Shown here piece by piece: positions 35,303-46,433 of a stretch of 64,000 nt of DNA. The translations under genes and the position numbers were made by a program. Below the pieces are notes generated by a model. That model saw only the letters and a list, made by a program, of their open reading frames with translations. It ran no database searches and was not told the DNA's origin. Position 1 is the first letter of the stretch, and each line of letters begins with the position of its first letter. The stretch covers positions 1,612,001 through 1,676,000 of the forward strand of contig NC_092403.1 in NCBI RefSeq assembly GCF_009017415.1. The letters are read 5' to 3'. Source of the DNA: Aspergillus flavus. Its lineage: Eukaryota; Ascomycota; Eurotiomycetes; Eurotiales; Aspergillaceae.

Positions 35303-36906
35303 TCAAGGCTTGACGAGCCAGCCGACGGACCCCGTTACTGCAGCAATCATCATCACCATCAGGATCCAAGCGCCCGCTCGATCCGCCGTGGTGATCGGCT
35401 TCGGCTTAGAGGGATCCTTACCCTCTCCCGAGGAGGGCACATTGTGTTCCTTCGCGTCGGGGTTTGTATCAATCGTGTTGGGTGATTCGGCTGCCATGAG
35501 CATCAGATTGCCCGTGACTCCGCCCAGGGCCGACATTTGCGCTTCGAGGCCCTTGACCCCGTCGAACTTGTTGGCGCCCCAGGTGAGACCGCACAGGTTG
35601 CTCTGACCGTCGGATTGGCCGTTGCACATCTTGGAGATGGATTCCACCGACCCTTGCAGCTTGGGGACGATCTGATCTTTGGTGGACGGCACGAGGATGG
35701 CGGTGAAAGCCAACCACATGGATAGGTAACCCTTGAACCCAATCTGGTTTCTGTCACAGGACATGATGGGCTCGCATGCGACTTCGGACATAGTATTGCC
35801 GCCGTACTTTTCCGGGAAGAAGGTCTTGAGAGTCGTGCCGAGCAGACCGTTGACCCGATTCAGCCATTTTTCATCACCATTGGTCTGTTACGGGATCGTT
35901 AGCGGGATGGCATGCGTTAGGGAGCACTTCAAGGGTCCCATGGGCAACGTGAGAAGGACTTACGTAATTGTACAAGAAGGCTGCTCCCGACAAATAGGTC
36001 CCATAGTTGTAGGTCCACTGAAGATTGTCTGGACTCTTACATTGATCGTCGTTGTTGACCGAATCGAAAATTATCCACTTGTTGACGTCCATCAGCCCCG
36101 ACTTGGCCGACCAGTCCCAAATCTTCTCGGCCCATTCGGTATAGGTCTCGTTTTTGGTAAATCGAGCCAATCGCGCTGCCAATTCAAACAGACCGCCGTT
36201 GGAGATGGCGTTCTTTAACTGATATCCAGCTTGGTAGGGCCAGACCTGCCAGCGCATACCACCCCCACAGGTTTGACCATCCCAGCGCTCGACCTGCTCG
36301 TTGAAGACCGCACGCGCGAGGGAGGTCCACGAGGGTTTTCCATCGCGCTCGGGGAATCCAGCCTCAGAGGCCGTGATGGCTGCCAGACCCCAGAACATTT
36401 GATCGTCGTTACCCTGCGCACGTGACGGTCAGCGATTTTGCGCCCAAGGCAGACGACGATTGACGACGTACCAGCCATTGACTGTAATTTGAAGAGAAAA
36501 AGTCATAATTCTCGCCCGCTTGGAACATGAGATCATGCGACACCACCGCGTTCTGACTGTCGTCGCCCGAGGCTTGCCAGTATTGAATTAACGTCATGAA
36601 CATACTCCCGGCGATATACCAAGTGTCCGTCAGCTTGCCGGGAATCCCCTCCGTCTGGTTCTCCTTGTAGAACTCCATCATCGGAGGGATAATTTCCTGG
36701 GCGCCCTTTTTTAATGAATCTAGAATTCTGCGTTAGAGAACTGAGAGACCTGGAGCGCATGTCGGACAGTTTTGCGACCGTGAGGAGGGGACAAGAAGCA
36801 TACCCTCATTATTGGCGACAATACCCAAGTCCGACCACACGGTCTGGGCGTGGAGAAAGAGGAGTAACAAAGTGGCGCATAGCTGTTGACTGGTGAGGTA
36901 GTGCAT
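35303..36906 (-). CDS. GH76 family GPI-anchored protein, Dfg5/Dcw1-like
   Basis: Four exons: 36906-36804, 36719-36472, 36413-35964 and 35884-35303, giving 460 residues. A signal peptide spans about residues 1-25. The GH76 core includes YIAGSMFMTLIQYW, the catalytic aspartate pair in GNDDQMFWGLAA, NEQVERWDGQTCGGG, NAISNGGLFELAARLAR and LQWTYNYG. The C-terminus has a Ser/Pro/Lys-rich stretch then a hydrophobic tail (GAWILMVMMIAAVTG), the pattern of GPI anchoring. Dfg5/Dcw1 proteins are thought to transglycosylate GPI-mannoproteins onto cell-wall glucan. Both catalytic Asp are kept, so activity is expected. The N-terminal splice was chosen to yield the family segment EDSLKKGAQ. Confidence 0.88.
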
Positions 36907-37361
36907 CCTCTCCGGTAGTTTAGTTTATGGGGGATTGAAGTCGGTCAGTCAATAAGCAATACAGCAGTGACCGGAGACATCGAAAAAAAAAAAAAAGCTT
37001 GGAGGAGAGTTGACGAGAGGGAAAAGTTGCATCCCGCAAGGCTTAATTTAAGTGACCCGTGCCAAGCGCACTCATGGCCCCATCTTGACCTGACTAAGTC
37101 CCTATCATTATGGAGTCGACTGGAGTCCACGCTGCCTTGGCAAGATCGGCCCTGGTGAAACGAGACCAATCATTCCCTCCTGTGCGTCATCCAAGAGAAG
37201 TCTTAGTTTTCCACTTCTCTGTCTTGTGTTTTCTCTGCCTCGTCCGCTTCTGGACTTTTACTTGGTGGTTCCCTCTTCCCGGATGTCACCTGACTAGGGT
37301 TGAGGTTACATACGGGCAAACAGGATGGAGAGAAGAACTGGACTGAACGAAAGGCCCTGAG

Positions 37362-37397
37362 GACCCTGACTCCCTGTCGATCGTGGAGTCAGGGGTC
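37362..37397. repeat. Inverted repeat able to form a long hairpin
   Basis: CCCTGACTCC (37364-37373) and GGAGTCAGGG (37385-37394) are perfect 10-bp arms with an 11-nt loop. Allowing one bulged base extends them to GACCCTGACTCC/GGAGTCAGGGGTC. The arms contain TGACTC half-sites. It lies within a gene-free stretch; function unknown. Confidence 0.5.
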
Positions 37398-38122
37398 TTT
37401 GGAGGGGACTGATTGCTTATTCAACGCCCCATGCACAGAAAAATTGGATCCGTGCTCCCCAAATGCGGCTATGATACGCTGCTAGTTCCGTCCCATCTCC
37501 ACTCTCACCACTGGATGATGCGTCCCAGACTCCCAATGCTGGCTGGCAGTTAATTATAGCAACCCCGGTTCATCGACTGGACAAGTTACATTGGCGATGC
37601 ACAGTACCACCCTGGTGGGCCTGCTGCAGCGGTACTGGCAAGAAAAAAAGCTTCAGAGGAATCCTTTTACTTACGAGTAGTCGACTATGACATAATTACA
37701 TATTTCTGGCGAGGGCTTTTTTTTTCCCTCCCCAGATCTCCACTCATTGCGGAAATGTGGAGATCATCACAGTCTAGATTGGTCCTAATGAACAACTTCA
37801 AGCACCACACTATTTGAAAGCCACCGTTCTTAGCTGGATATTGTTACTCGATTCTAGTGCAGATAAATCCATTGTCAATATGAGCGCTAATCCTTCAAGC
37901 ATTTCCCAGATCAGTGTACTCCAAGTACCCTGACTTTAACTCGGAGTACTTTCGAGTTAATGAGAAACCACTCAATGAAGCTTTTTTGGAACTTTGTTGG
38001 TCAAAGCATCGCCATATCTCCTTAGCGCTTACTCGCACCAGACCCCAGTACCAGTGTAAATTATATGAACTGATAACATAGAAGATGGCTAGTCCAACAA
38101 TCGCAAGATCTCCGCGAGGCAG

Positions 38123-38158
38123 TGAGTCAGTCTGACTCAGAACACCTATATATATATA
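38123..38158 (+). promoter_or_regulatory. Paired Gcn4/CpcA-type sites and TATA tract upstream of the GNAT gene
   Basis: TGAGTCA (38123-38129) and TGACTCA (38133-38139) form an inverted pair separated by 3 bp. A TATATATATATAG tract follows at 38147-38158. The pair is about 260 bp upstream of the GNAT ATG. The motif is the established consensus of Gcn4/CpcA bZIP activators; control of this gene is inferred. Confidence 0.5.
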
Positions 38159-38396
38159 GGAACTATGACCCTATTCAACAGACCAGAATCTCCTTCTCCA
38201 GATTTAACATTGCTCCTACGACCTCCACATATTGCACCCTAATAAAATAAAATCGACCGAAGGGTCATGAAATCCAAGATCATAGAGCGTACTTGTCATG
38301 TGAGCAATGCGACGCATCTTGGGGTATAACCACTAATCAAAATAGACAGCAATACAGTACCTTTTACACCCATATTAAACATACCAACACGCTAAG

Positions 38397-38960
38397 ATGA
38401 TAATTCAAGAAGGAATGGAGGCACCGACCCCCATCATTGAACTGTCCAACTACTTCATCCGCCCCTTCTACCCAGGCGACGTAGAAGCCATCTCCAAGGA
38501 AGGCAACAACCCCGAAATCGCCCGTTGGCTACGCAATCGATTCCCCGACCCCTACACCATCGAAGATGCGAAGGCCTGGATTTCAATCGCGAGCTCCAGC
38601 TCACCGATCCTGGACTTCGTGATTAGCCGGCGGGAGGATAATGTCGCCATCGGAGCGATTGGGTTAAAAGCTAGGGACGATGTGTACTATCGGACGATGG
38701 AGATCGGGTACTGGCTGGGCCAAGACCACTGGGGAAAGGGGATTGCTACGGAAGCACTATCTGCAATGACTGCTTGGGCCTTTGAGAATTTTACACATGT
38801 TTTGAGGCTGGAGGCGGAGGTCTATGAAGGGAACGATGGCAGTCAAAGAGTGTTGGTGAAGGCGGGGTATGAGCTGGAGGGAAGAAGAAAGAAAGCCGTT
38901 GAGAAAAATGGCATTGTGATGGATACGCTGAACTTCTGTACTTTTAGACCTGGAGAGTAG
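38397..38960 (+). CDS. GNAT acetyltransferase, RimJ/RimL-like
   Basis: Intronless, 187 residues. Typical N-terminal RPFYPGDVEAI motif of the RimJ/RimL subgroup is followed by GAIGLKARDD, the strand-4 segment MEIGYWLGQDHWGKGIATEAL carrying the acetyl-CoA pyrophosphate loop Q/R-x-x-G-x-G/A (here DHWGKGIATE), and the C-terminal VLVKAGYELEG and DTLNFC. Members acetylate N-terminal amino groups of proteins or small amines. A second in-frame ATG at codon 7 is possible as start. Paired Gcn4-type sites upstream suggest amino-acid-starvation control. Confidence 0.88.
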   Translation: MIIQEGMEAPTPIIELSNYFIRPFYPGDVEAISKEGNNPEIARWLRNRFPDPYTIEDAKAWISIASSSSPILDFVISRREDNVAIGAIGLKARDDVYYRTMEIGYWLGQDHWGKGIATEALSAMTAWAFENFTHVLRLEAEVYEGNDGSQRVLVKAGYELEGRRKKAVEKNGIVMDTLNFCTFRPGE

Positions 38961-39431
38961 ATTCCTGTATAAACTAGACGGTCTTTCACACGCTTGCAAA
39001 TGCGAAACTCTCGCAAAACATCGATACATCACGTGATTGAATTTTCTCGAATTGTCCGAGAATGGAGATTAGTAAGGCATGAGTAAGGCGGGCGGCTCTC
39101 CTAGATTAGGCTTAACGCGTTCCTGCATAACTCTTGTGCAGACCAGCTTCTCCCGCTTAGTAAGTAGTGCTGTCCAAATGCAGTAATTTCGGCACAAGAG
39201 TTGAATTGTGGGATCGAATTGCAAAAGATCATTCGCTCCGTGGCCAAGAATGGGGACACTGGAGACCCATCGTGCTTTGAAATCAATCTTATTTTTTGAT
39301 TAGTATAGCTGGTGTCAAAATGGCGGCAACGTCTTCCTATTTCACTGCAATCTTGCGTTTTCACGACACTTTTCTCGCACTGATCTCATATCCGTACCGT
39401 TCTTAGAGCTCGATACGACTTCAGGAACAAT
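38961..39431. other. Intergenic, no gene seen
   Basis: Short region between two same-strand genes. No motif-bearing ORF. Confidence 0.5.
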
Positions 39432-40766
39432 ATGTCTGCGAGATACCACTCTGACCCGGTAGATGTAACCCCATTAGGGGAGCCGCTCCACTTCGCCTTC
39501 AGCCAGCGAACCGTGCCCAACCGTTTCTACAAGGGCGCCATGACGGAGCGGTTATCGTCCTGGTCCCCGACAGATCTGAAAGCGCGCGGAATTCCCAGCA
39601 ATGAATTGATCAACCTGTACAAGCGCTGGGGTGAGAGCGGTTATGGCATGATTTCCACCGGAAATATTATGCTCGCATATGATCAGCTGGAGGCCCCGGG
39701 AAACCCCATCATTGATCTTGAGAATCCCTTCCATGGAGAGCGTTTTGAGGCATTCTCTCGCATGGCGGCGGAGTCGAAGAAACATGGCAGTCTGATTGTA
39801 GCGCAGGTCAGTCATCCCGGTCGCCAGGTTGAAGAGCGGGTGCAGGCCGATCCCGTATCGGCGAGTGATGTGCAGCTGCAGACGGAGGCGCTCAAGATGA
39901 AGTTTGCGAAACCGCATGCTGCCACTAAGGATGAGATCCGGGATCTCATTAAAAGATGGACTCATGCTGCGGTCTATCTCCACAAGGCGGGATTCGATGG
40001 AATCCAGCTGCATGGCGCGCACGGGTATCTGCTGGCTCAGTTCCTGTCGCAGACCACGAACAAAAGGACTGACGAGTATGGTGGAAGCTTGGAGAACCGG
40101 GCACGTCTGATTGTGGAGGTTGCCCGGTCTATTCGACAGGAGTTGCCGTCATCCTCAGGGTTCATTTTGGGTATTAAAATCAACTCAGTCGAGTTCCAGG
40201 CTGAGGGATTCACTCCGGCTGAAGCCCAACAACTTTGTCAGATTCTGGAACAAAATGAGTTCGATTTTGTGGAGCTTTCGGGTGGAACGTATGAGGCACC
40301 GGCGTTCTCGCGCGAGCGGGATTCCACCAGGAACCGAGAGGCGTTCTTCCTGGAATTTGCATCCATGATTACCCCTGTGCTGAGTAAAACAAAGAGCTAC
40401 GTTACTGGCGGTCTTCGGACGGCCTCGGGAATGGTGGCTGCACTGGAGACGGTGGATGGTGTCGGTTTGGCTAGACCTGCTTGTCAAGAATTTAACCTGC
40501 CTCGCGATATCCTCGAGGGCCGAGTAACTGGTGTGCTTGAGCAAAAGGTTGATCAGCAGAACTTTGGCTTGACAAGCGCCGCCGCGGGTACGCAAATGAA
40601 GCAAGTGGGCAAGGATGAGCAGCCAATCGATCTAAGTGACGAAAAGAACCTGGCGCTCTTCATGAAGCACTTGGCGGAATGGGCCCAGCAGGTTCAGGAA
40701 GACGCACCCAAAATGAACATGTATGGGTTCATGGATCTCCCTAAGGGAGAGGCTTTCCGGGGATAA
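39432..40766 (+). CDS. NADH:flavin oxidoreductase / Old Yellow Enzyme family
   Basis: Intronless, 444 residues, FMN-dependent TIM-barrel ene-reductase-type enzyme. Conserved parts are the FMN-side NRFYKGAMTERL, VAQVSHPGRQ, the catalytic-site GFDGIQLHGAHGYLLAQFLSQTTNKRTDEYGGS with the paired histidine/asparagine-type position, and VTGGLRTASGM plus VGLARPACQEFNLP for the FMN phosphate. It resembles the longer fungal subgroup annotated as NADH oxidase/2,4-dienoyl-CoA-reductase-like rather than classical OYE1. The C-terminal helical tail after residue 380 is longer than in OYE. It probably reduces activated alkenes; the substrate is not known. Confidence 0.9.
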   Translation: MSARYHSDPVDVTPLGEPLHFAFSQRTVPNRFYKGAMTERLSSWSPTDLKARGIPSNELINLYKRWGESGYGMISTGNIMLAYDQLEAPGNPIIDLENPFHGERFEAFSRMAAESKKHGSLIVAQVSHPGRQVEERVQADPVSASDVQLQTEALKMKFAKPHAATKDEIRDLIKRWTHAAVYLHKAGFDGIQLHGAHGYLLAQFLSQTTNKRTDEYGGSLENRARLIVEVARSIRQELPSSSGFILGIKINSVEFQAEGFTPAEAQQLCQILEQNEFDFVELSGGTYEAPAFSRERDSTRNREAFFLEFASMITPVLSKTKSYVTGGLRTASGMVAALETVDGVGLARPACQEFNLPRDILEGRVTGVLEQKVDQQNFGLTSAAAGTQMKQVGKDEQPIDLSDEKNLALFMKHLAEWAQQVQEDAPKMNMYGFMDLPKGEAFRG

Positions 40767-40865
40767 TCATTGTTTCGACTAGTTATATAAGGAATGAAGC
40801 CGTCATTTGGGCTTTATAGAACATCAACATTGTGAGCTGATCTGTCCGTGATGGATATAGAGCAA

Positions 40866-42719
40866 TCACTGTGATCGAGCTGAATAAACATTACTTAGCA
40901 GAAATTTGGGCCGTGCATACTCACATTTCGCAACATCATCCTCAGGCCCGTTGATCTCCAGCTCACGAATCGGCTTTTTGAAGTCTCGTTCGTCAAAGTT
41001 GGGTAGATTTCGCATAATTTTCACGTAAAGCCAGACGCGCTGTGCAGGAAACGTCATGTAAAGCTGCTGCAGCTGATACTTAACTTCCAACCTGTCATCT
41101 TGTGTTAACTTGGAACGGCTCAGAATCACATCTATCTTGATCTTCAAGAAAACCATAAGTTGCGACTGCATGAGATCATAAAAATATGTGTCTAATCCCC
41201 CATCTGCAGATGATTGAAGTTAACGATCATACTCTGCAAAGCTATTTAAGGGGAAAAGAAAACTATCTGGTTTCATGAGCTTATATACTTCTGGCGCGTC
41301 TGAATTCCCTGACAACGCCATTACTTTCAACCCAACTAAGTGTGCAACCCACTGGGACATATGGGTCTGGGGTTTGGGCGGTGCGATGGCCTTGTACCTA
41401 AGGCAGACATTCCCAACTAATTTCCCTGCAATCTTCTCTAGTTTCTTCAAAAATGCCAGGTGAGGGTCATTAGCCTCATCGGTTACCAGTTTGAAACCCT
41501 CCCTACCGATCTCGAGGTATGATTTGAGGGTTCTCCCGAGAGCCGATTTAGATCTGTAGACTATAGTGTCCCCTTTAGTTGCCTGCTCGAGGAAGATACT
41601 ATTGATCAAATTGACATAGTAGGAAGATATGCGGAAACAGGTAAAGTAGAACCTGTCTTCGCCTCGAGGGCCTCGGTTCGGTTTTAAAACGAGCTTCCCA
41701 TTGATGGTAGTCGAGTACGAGTTCCCACGCTTCTTTATAGGAAGGCTTTCCAGTAGCGAGACGGCGGCCTTATCAGGAAATAAATGCTGTTTTCTGACTT
41801 CTTCCCGCAAGTTTTCCCACTCCTCCTGGAGATCCTCTGCGCCTTCCTTAGAGGGGTCTACAAGCAATGAGCTTCTCAAGATAATGATGAGTTTCGCAGA
41901 AATTGGAGCAAAGTTATGGTATTCCGTGTACGCCCCTTCGATTGCTCCCCCGGTGGTGGGGTCAATCTGGACATCTGAAGGGCCCTCAAAGACTCCATGC
42001 GCATTATGGGTCAATATGAACTCGTCTTCCTCCGATGAAGGCTGGCAGAATGCCATGAACTTGGACTGCATGTGATGGATGAACATCATTGCATCGTCTG
42101 GGAACGCCCGTTCGTGAACCTTCTTGATCCACTGCATGTCTGGATCCATTTCTAGATCCAAGAATGTCTTCAGATTGGCGTACCAGATATCACGAGGCGA
42201 TTTGAATCTCTTTTCCCGCATGTAGCTCTCCAAGCGGTGTTTGTCGTTCGAATCATAGGTCGTGATGCTGTCATGGTTGTATCGAGCATAGAAAGTAGAG
42301 TTTCGGTATTTCATCAGGAAGAGGAACTTCCTTATAGTATCCCTTTCACGGCGAGTTAATTCAAGTGTCTGACCGGCTTTGAATGTATCTGACGCTTTTT
42401 TGATAATTCTACCAGCATGACCTTCCAACTTTCCAAGATTATCCTCGATATGCCTTGGGTTCTGGTAACCTTGATCGCGATACATGTCCACCAGTCCAAA
42501 CTCGCGCGATATCGATACTTGGACCAGGGCATTCTTTCTCAAGTCTATCGCGTTGACGAACGGGTCCTTGGGTGGCTGCCCTTGTGGTCTTTGGCTGCGT
42601 GGCCTTCTTCCTCTCTGGCGACGCGTAGGTGGGGGTTGCTCGAGGGCTGCGCACTGGCGCAGGAGAAACCGCGGAATGAAGTGATGATACTCGGCCTTGT
42701 ATTCTGTGGTTCGTACCAT
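40866..42719 (-). CDS. DUF4238 protein (3' end of model uncertain)
   Basis: The main open frame runs from 42719 to a TAA at 41220-41222, about 499 residues. It starts MVRTTEYKAEYHHFIPRFLLRQ; the YHHFIPRFLLR segment is the hallmark of DUF4238. A basic Arg/Pro/Gln-rich insert follows, then conserved KFLFLMKYRNSTFYAR and ILTHNAHGVFEG. A second minus-strand ORF at 41171-40866 looks like coding sequence that could continue the protein (DLMQSQLMVFLKIKIDVIL). Joining it needs an unusually short 33-nt intron or a frameshift near 41190-41219, which I cannot resolve. A further GTGAGT donor near 40925 hints at one more exon. The function of DUF4238 is unknown; no neighbour clarifies it. Confidence 0.7.
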
Positions 42720-43172
42720 CATGAGTTTCGTAGCTTGCACAGTAAGAGAGAGGGGGAGAGAGAGTGCGTGTATGGGTGGGGTATTGCTGCAATGCAGTAC
42801 GTTTATGAACCGCAAGCGCCGAGGTGTGAGAGAAGGCTACTGCTCCACGTCACAGCCTTGCGCAGTATGTGCTCGATTCATTGGTCTCTGAGTGATTCGC
42901 CAATATGTTTAGCTGCAAGTAGGCGCTGTGAGCATACCGTCGCTGACGTGGCCAGTCCTTGCATTTTGTAGCCCCCATTCGCTGTGAGTGTTCTCTGTAA
43001 TATAGCGTCATGCCAGATAGCCCACTAGATACCGAGCCAGTTTGTTTATTAATGTTATTATAAGTGAGGAGAGCCTAAATTGCTACGTACATATGAAGAG
43101 GGGGGAATGAAGGATTGGACAAGAGATTACCGTTTTACCTCCGACCGTCAAATTCTGGTAAGGAAAGCCAGC
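42720..43172. other. Intergenic, no gene seen
   Basis: Promoter of the DUF4238 gene and 3' flank of the hydrolase. A purine-rich run AGAGAGAGGGGGAGAGAGAG at about 42747-42766 is a simple-sequence tract in the presumed leader. Confidence 0.5.
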
Positions 43173-44400
43173 TTATCCTTGGGAAGTATAGACTTTGTCC
43201 AGAAACCGCACTGCATCATTAAAAACCTGGTCTCTCAATTTGGTATCGATGAGCATTGAAGGTACTGCTTAGCAACCATGGTTAGTGTGTATAACAGCAT
43301 CAAAATTATAGCCACATACTCTCAATCCATCCATGTATCTGATCGTCGAAAAACGTGGCCTCAATGTTATATGGACTTCGAGCAGCTGATTCGAATTCTG
43401 ACACTAGCGATACTCTGTCTTCCTTACTGCTCGAATGATCTTGTGATGGTTCTTGTGGGCACTCGATCTTGCGATTAAGGGCCGCAGCTTCATCTTTCAG
43501 TCTATTCACAAACACCGTTTGCTCATGGAGAAGAATGTCGACCTTCGCACAAAGAAACAGCATATTCCGTGGCAGTGACTCGATATCTGCCAGGATGGGA
43601 TGGAGTATTGGGCTATCCCGATACTTCTCTCGCTCTGAACCGGCATATGCGTCCATCAATGGCAAAACAAAAGCTAGAGGATCTTTCTCAGGATATTTGG
43701 CTGGCTTCGGCTTTTCCCACGGTGACAGTCGCAGATCGACCTGTGGATAAGTCAAGATTAATCTCATTCAAGCATCTAACAGGCGCCTATTGACGGAGGT
43801 ATAACTCACGGGTGCGTAAAACATCACAGCTGCCTTGACGTTAAACTCCGATCGGGCCAACCATTGCGCAACGCCCAAGGCCAGATTCCCTCCAGTTGAG
43901 AATCCGCTCACACTCATCAGTCTCGGATCGGCGCCCCAGAGTCTCCCCGCATTTTCAATTAACCATTCAGCTACATCTTGGACATCCCTGTGCGCAACGG
44001 GGAACGTATACCGCGGGGAATATCGGTGAGATGTTGATATCACCACCGCCCCAGTCTCTGCCGCGATTCGGTCACAGAACGGTGTGTTGCCTTCGGGGAG
44101 ACCTCCAAGGAACCCGCCGCCGTGGATGTTGAGGTGGAGAGCTCGCGGTCCATCCTTTGACGCTTTTTCGAGGGGGTGGTATACAATAGCGCGAACAGAG
44201 TGGCCCGGGGCACGCCTCAAGGGAATCCAGATGGTGGTCTTGGGATGTTTTGAGCGTATACCACGCCAATATTGAATTGCATTTGTAAGCAATACTACGG
44301 GCTGTAATGCTAGAAGGCGCCAGCGAATGCTCCAAGGGAGGCCTGGACATAGAATAGCATCGTACAAGGGACCGAACCAGCGGTAAAGGAAAGACATCAT
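43173..44400 (-). CDS. Alpha/beta-hydrolase, hormone-sensitive-lipase-like esterase
   Basis: Three exons: 44400-43810, 43740-43320 and 43267-43173, giving 368 residues (367 if the second ATG is used). The oxyanion-hole motif HGGGF begins at H93. The nucleophile is S168 in GFSTGG. The catalytic acid is D265 in AKVDIL and the base is H333 in DQIHGWIE. All members of the triad are present. A hydrophobic N-terminal stretch (residues 1-45) may anchor the enzyme to a membrane. Similar fungal esterases hydrolyse short-chain or secondary-metabolite esters. The last exon is short but completes a clean helix (VFNDAVRFLDKVY). No obvious pathway partner lies next to it. Confidence 0.88.
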
Positions 44401-46433
44401 TTCGGGGTGTTTGTCTCAGTGCGCGTTTGTGCTCACATATTTATAGTCCATTGGCCCTCCAGAAACTTGGTTACGTTCGTATTCGGCGATATAAACGTCC
44501 CGACGCATCGAGGTAATGAGCCACTCACAGTTCAGCATTGCTCTTGCGTGACCTAATCTGGGTTCATCGAGATCAAAGAGTCAAGTTCGCTTTGAATTGG
44601 TTTTCTGTCAAACAAAAATTATCTAAGTCGCGACAGTGTGTACAGTCTCGTGATGTAATGTTTCGGCATACTGCTGAGCCAAGATGTGTCCGCAGCCTAT
44701 CATTATGGCCGTCCAGAGATTAGTGGTCCAGAGAGTATAAGAGGTAAGGATAAGCGAAAAACGCAGGCTTGTCGTATTCTTTGAGAAGGCGGTCCATCTT
44801 CAGTCATGCAAAGCTGTAACTATTGTTCCCTGTCATAATTCGCTGTGGAATTCCGACTGAGATCATGATCGAGTCATCGTATAGGAGCAAACCCTAGCAC
44901 GTGATGCGATATCCATTTGCAAGCAGGAGCTGGCCGAGGGGGTTGCAATTTCCCTCTATTAGAGACATTCTCGTATCCTCAGCCTCAGAAGAGAAAGAAA
45001 GAAATAGGGGAAATTGAGATTACGAACGAAGGCTGCATCGCCAAGCGCTTTTCACTGATTAACTGCCGAAACAGCGGTAATTGATCCAACAGATCAAAGA
45101 ATGACTTGGATTCAGGACATGAAATTGCAGGGAAACATATACAGCAAATTAAATCGACGCATCCACTGTTGATGTACTCCGTCAATGGAGGATTGAGTCG
45201 TTTTTCGTTGCCAAGTTTCCGTATTTCTTCCCCACCGCAGAACTACGGTTTCCATTTGTCACTCAAGAAGCAGGATCATCCAACTCCTCCAGGCTGCATT
45301 CTTGGCACTCATCCACGCCCCAACTCATATTCTACGATTGTCGATGACTTGGGCCTCCACACACGGAGCCATGGAATTGCTCAACTGATCTCTGTTCGTC
45401 GAAACGCTGCCAGGTGTCATGACCTTTTCCTTAGAGGTCCACAAGTGAACAATACAACATAAAAGTGATTTGCCTCGTAGGTAACGGAGCCAACGGCCGT
45501 CTCCAATTCGGAGTACAGTCGGTCTCTGGGCCAGAAACAAAAATAGGTAGAGGTTCGGCCCCTAATTCTAGCATCCTTTTCAAGCTTATGGCAGAGATTG
45601 AATTGCACGATGCCAAGACTTCACAGCCTTTGTACCATGGATTCAGCAGCAGGCAGCACTGAGCAATCACGCCTGAGGACCTCAGAGAGTGGATCAATGA
45701 TGGCTTCTGCTGAAATTCGACCGTGGGGGCCAGAGACCCTGGATTTCCAGACCATAAGTCCTTGAGTCCCTGCGTTATGCTCCATCAGGAAGGTGAGCTG
45801 TCGGTTTGCCCTAGGACGCTTTACTTCCTTAGGAAAGATGCCTTGTCGATAGAAATTTCGGAACGGTTTGTCAGCGATTCACCATAGCCTCATGTGAGGG
45901 TCAATCGGAGTGAGCCTCGCCGCGAAGGAACCAGATCAACACTCAAGTATACCATCATGTAGGCACGAAAGTGACCAACAAGATAGAATTATAATATAGA
46001 CCTGAAAAAAAAGTAAACAATCAAAAGCTTATGAGTGGTTACGCTATTTTGTTTGTGTCGGGTTCAGCTGGCTTACGGGCAGTGCTTATTGTACTGGGAT
46101 ATTCTCCCTAGCGCCCACGTCGTACTCAGAATATCATGAAGATTTGACAAGTGATTTAGGGTTCGCAAGTTCCCAAAAAAGAAAACCGTTCGGAGAGCCC
46201 CAGTCAAAGTTAACATCCGACCCACCTCCGCAGCCTTGTCCTCGGAGAGTTGATTAGGCTGCGCCTCTCATTTCCCTGCTGCCAAGAATATGGTGGGCTA
46301 TTTCTCCTCGTGTTATAAATGGTGCGCTCTGTCGCGCTATCAGTCGTTGTTTGAGAAGTCTTTTGATTGTTAACCTCCAAGAAACACTCTTCCGCAGCTT
46401 CCGAGAAACCAGACCTGGGGCGCTGTTTACAAC
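44401..46433. other. Long intergenic region with TATA box before the S41 gene
   Basis: Two kilobases without a supported gene. An ORF at 45106-45462 (118 codons) has no motif and no intron signals. TATAAAT at 46314-46320 is 114 bp upstream of the S41 gene start and fits a core promoter. Confidence 0.5.

Larger units (their letters stand above)
36907..38396. other. Divergent intergenic region between GH76 and GNAT genes
   Basis: About 1.5 kb without a gene. It contains A14 at 36983-36996, a strong hairpin at 37362-37397, a smaller inverted repeat TTAACTCG/CGAGTTAA at 37936-37960, and the paired Gcn4-type sites at 38123-38139. Confidence 0.5.

Noticed and set aside
45106..45462. 118-codon plus-strand ORF in a long gene-free region
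   Set aside because: No motif, signal peptide or splice context; length is expected by chance in 2 kb.
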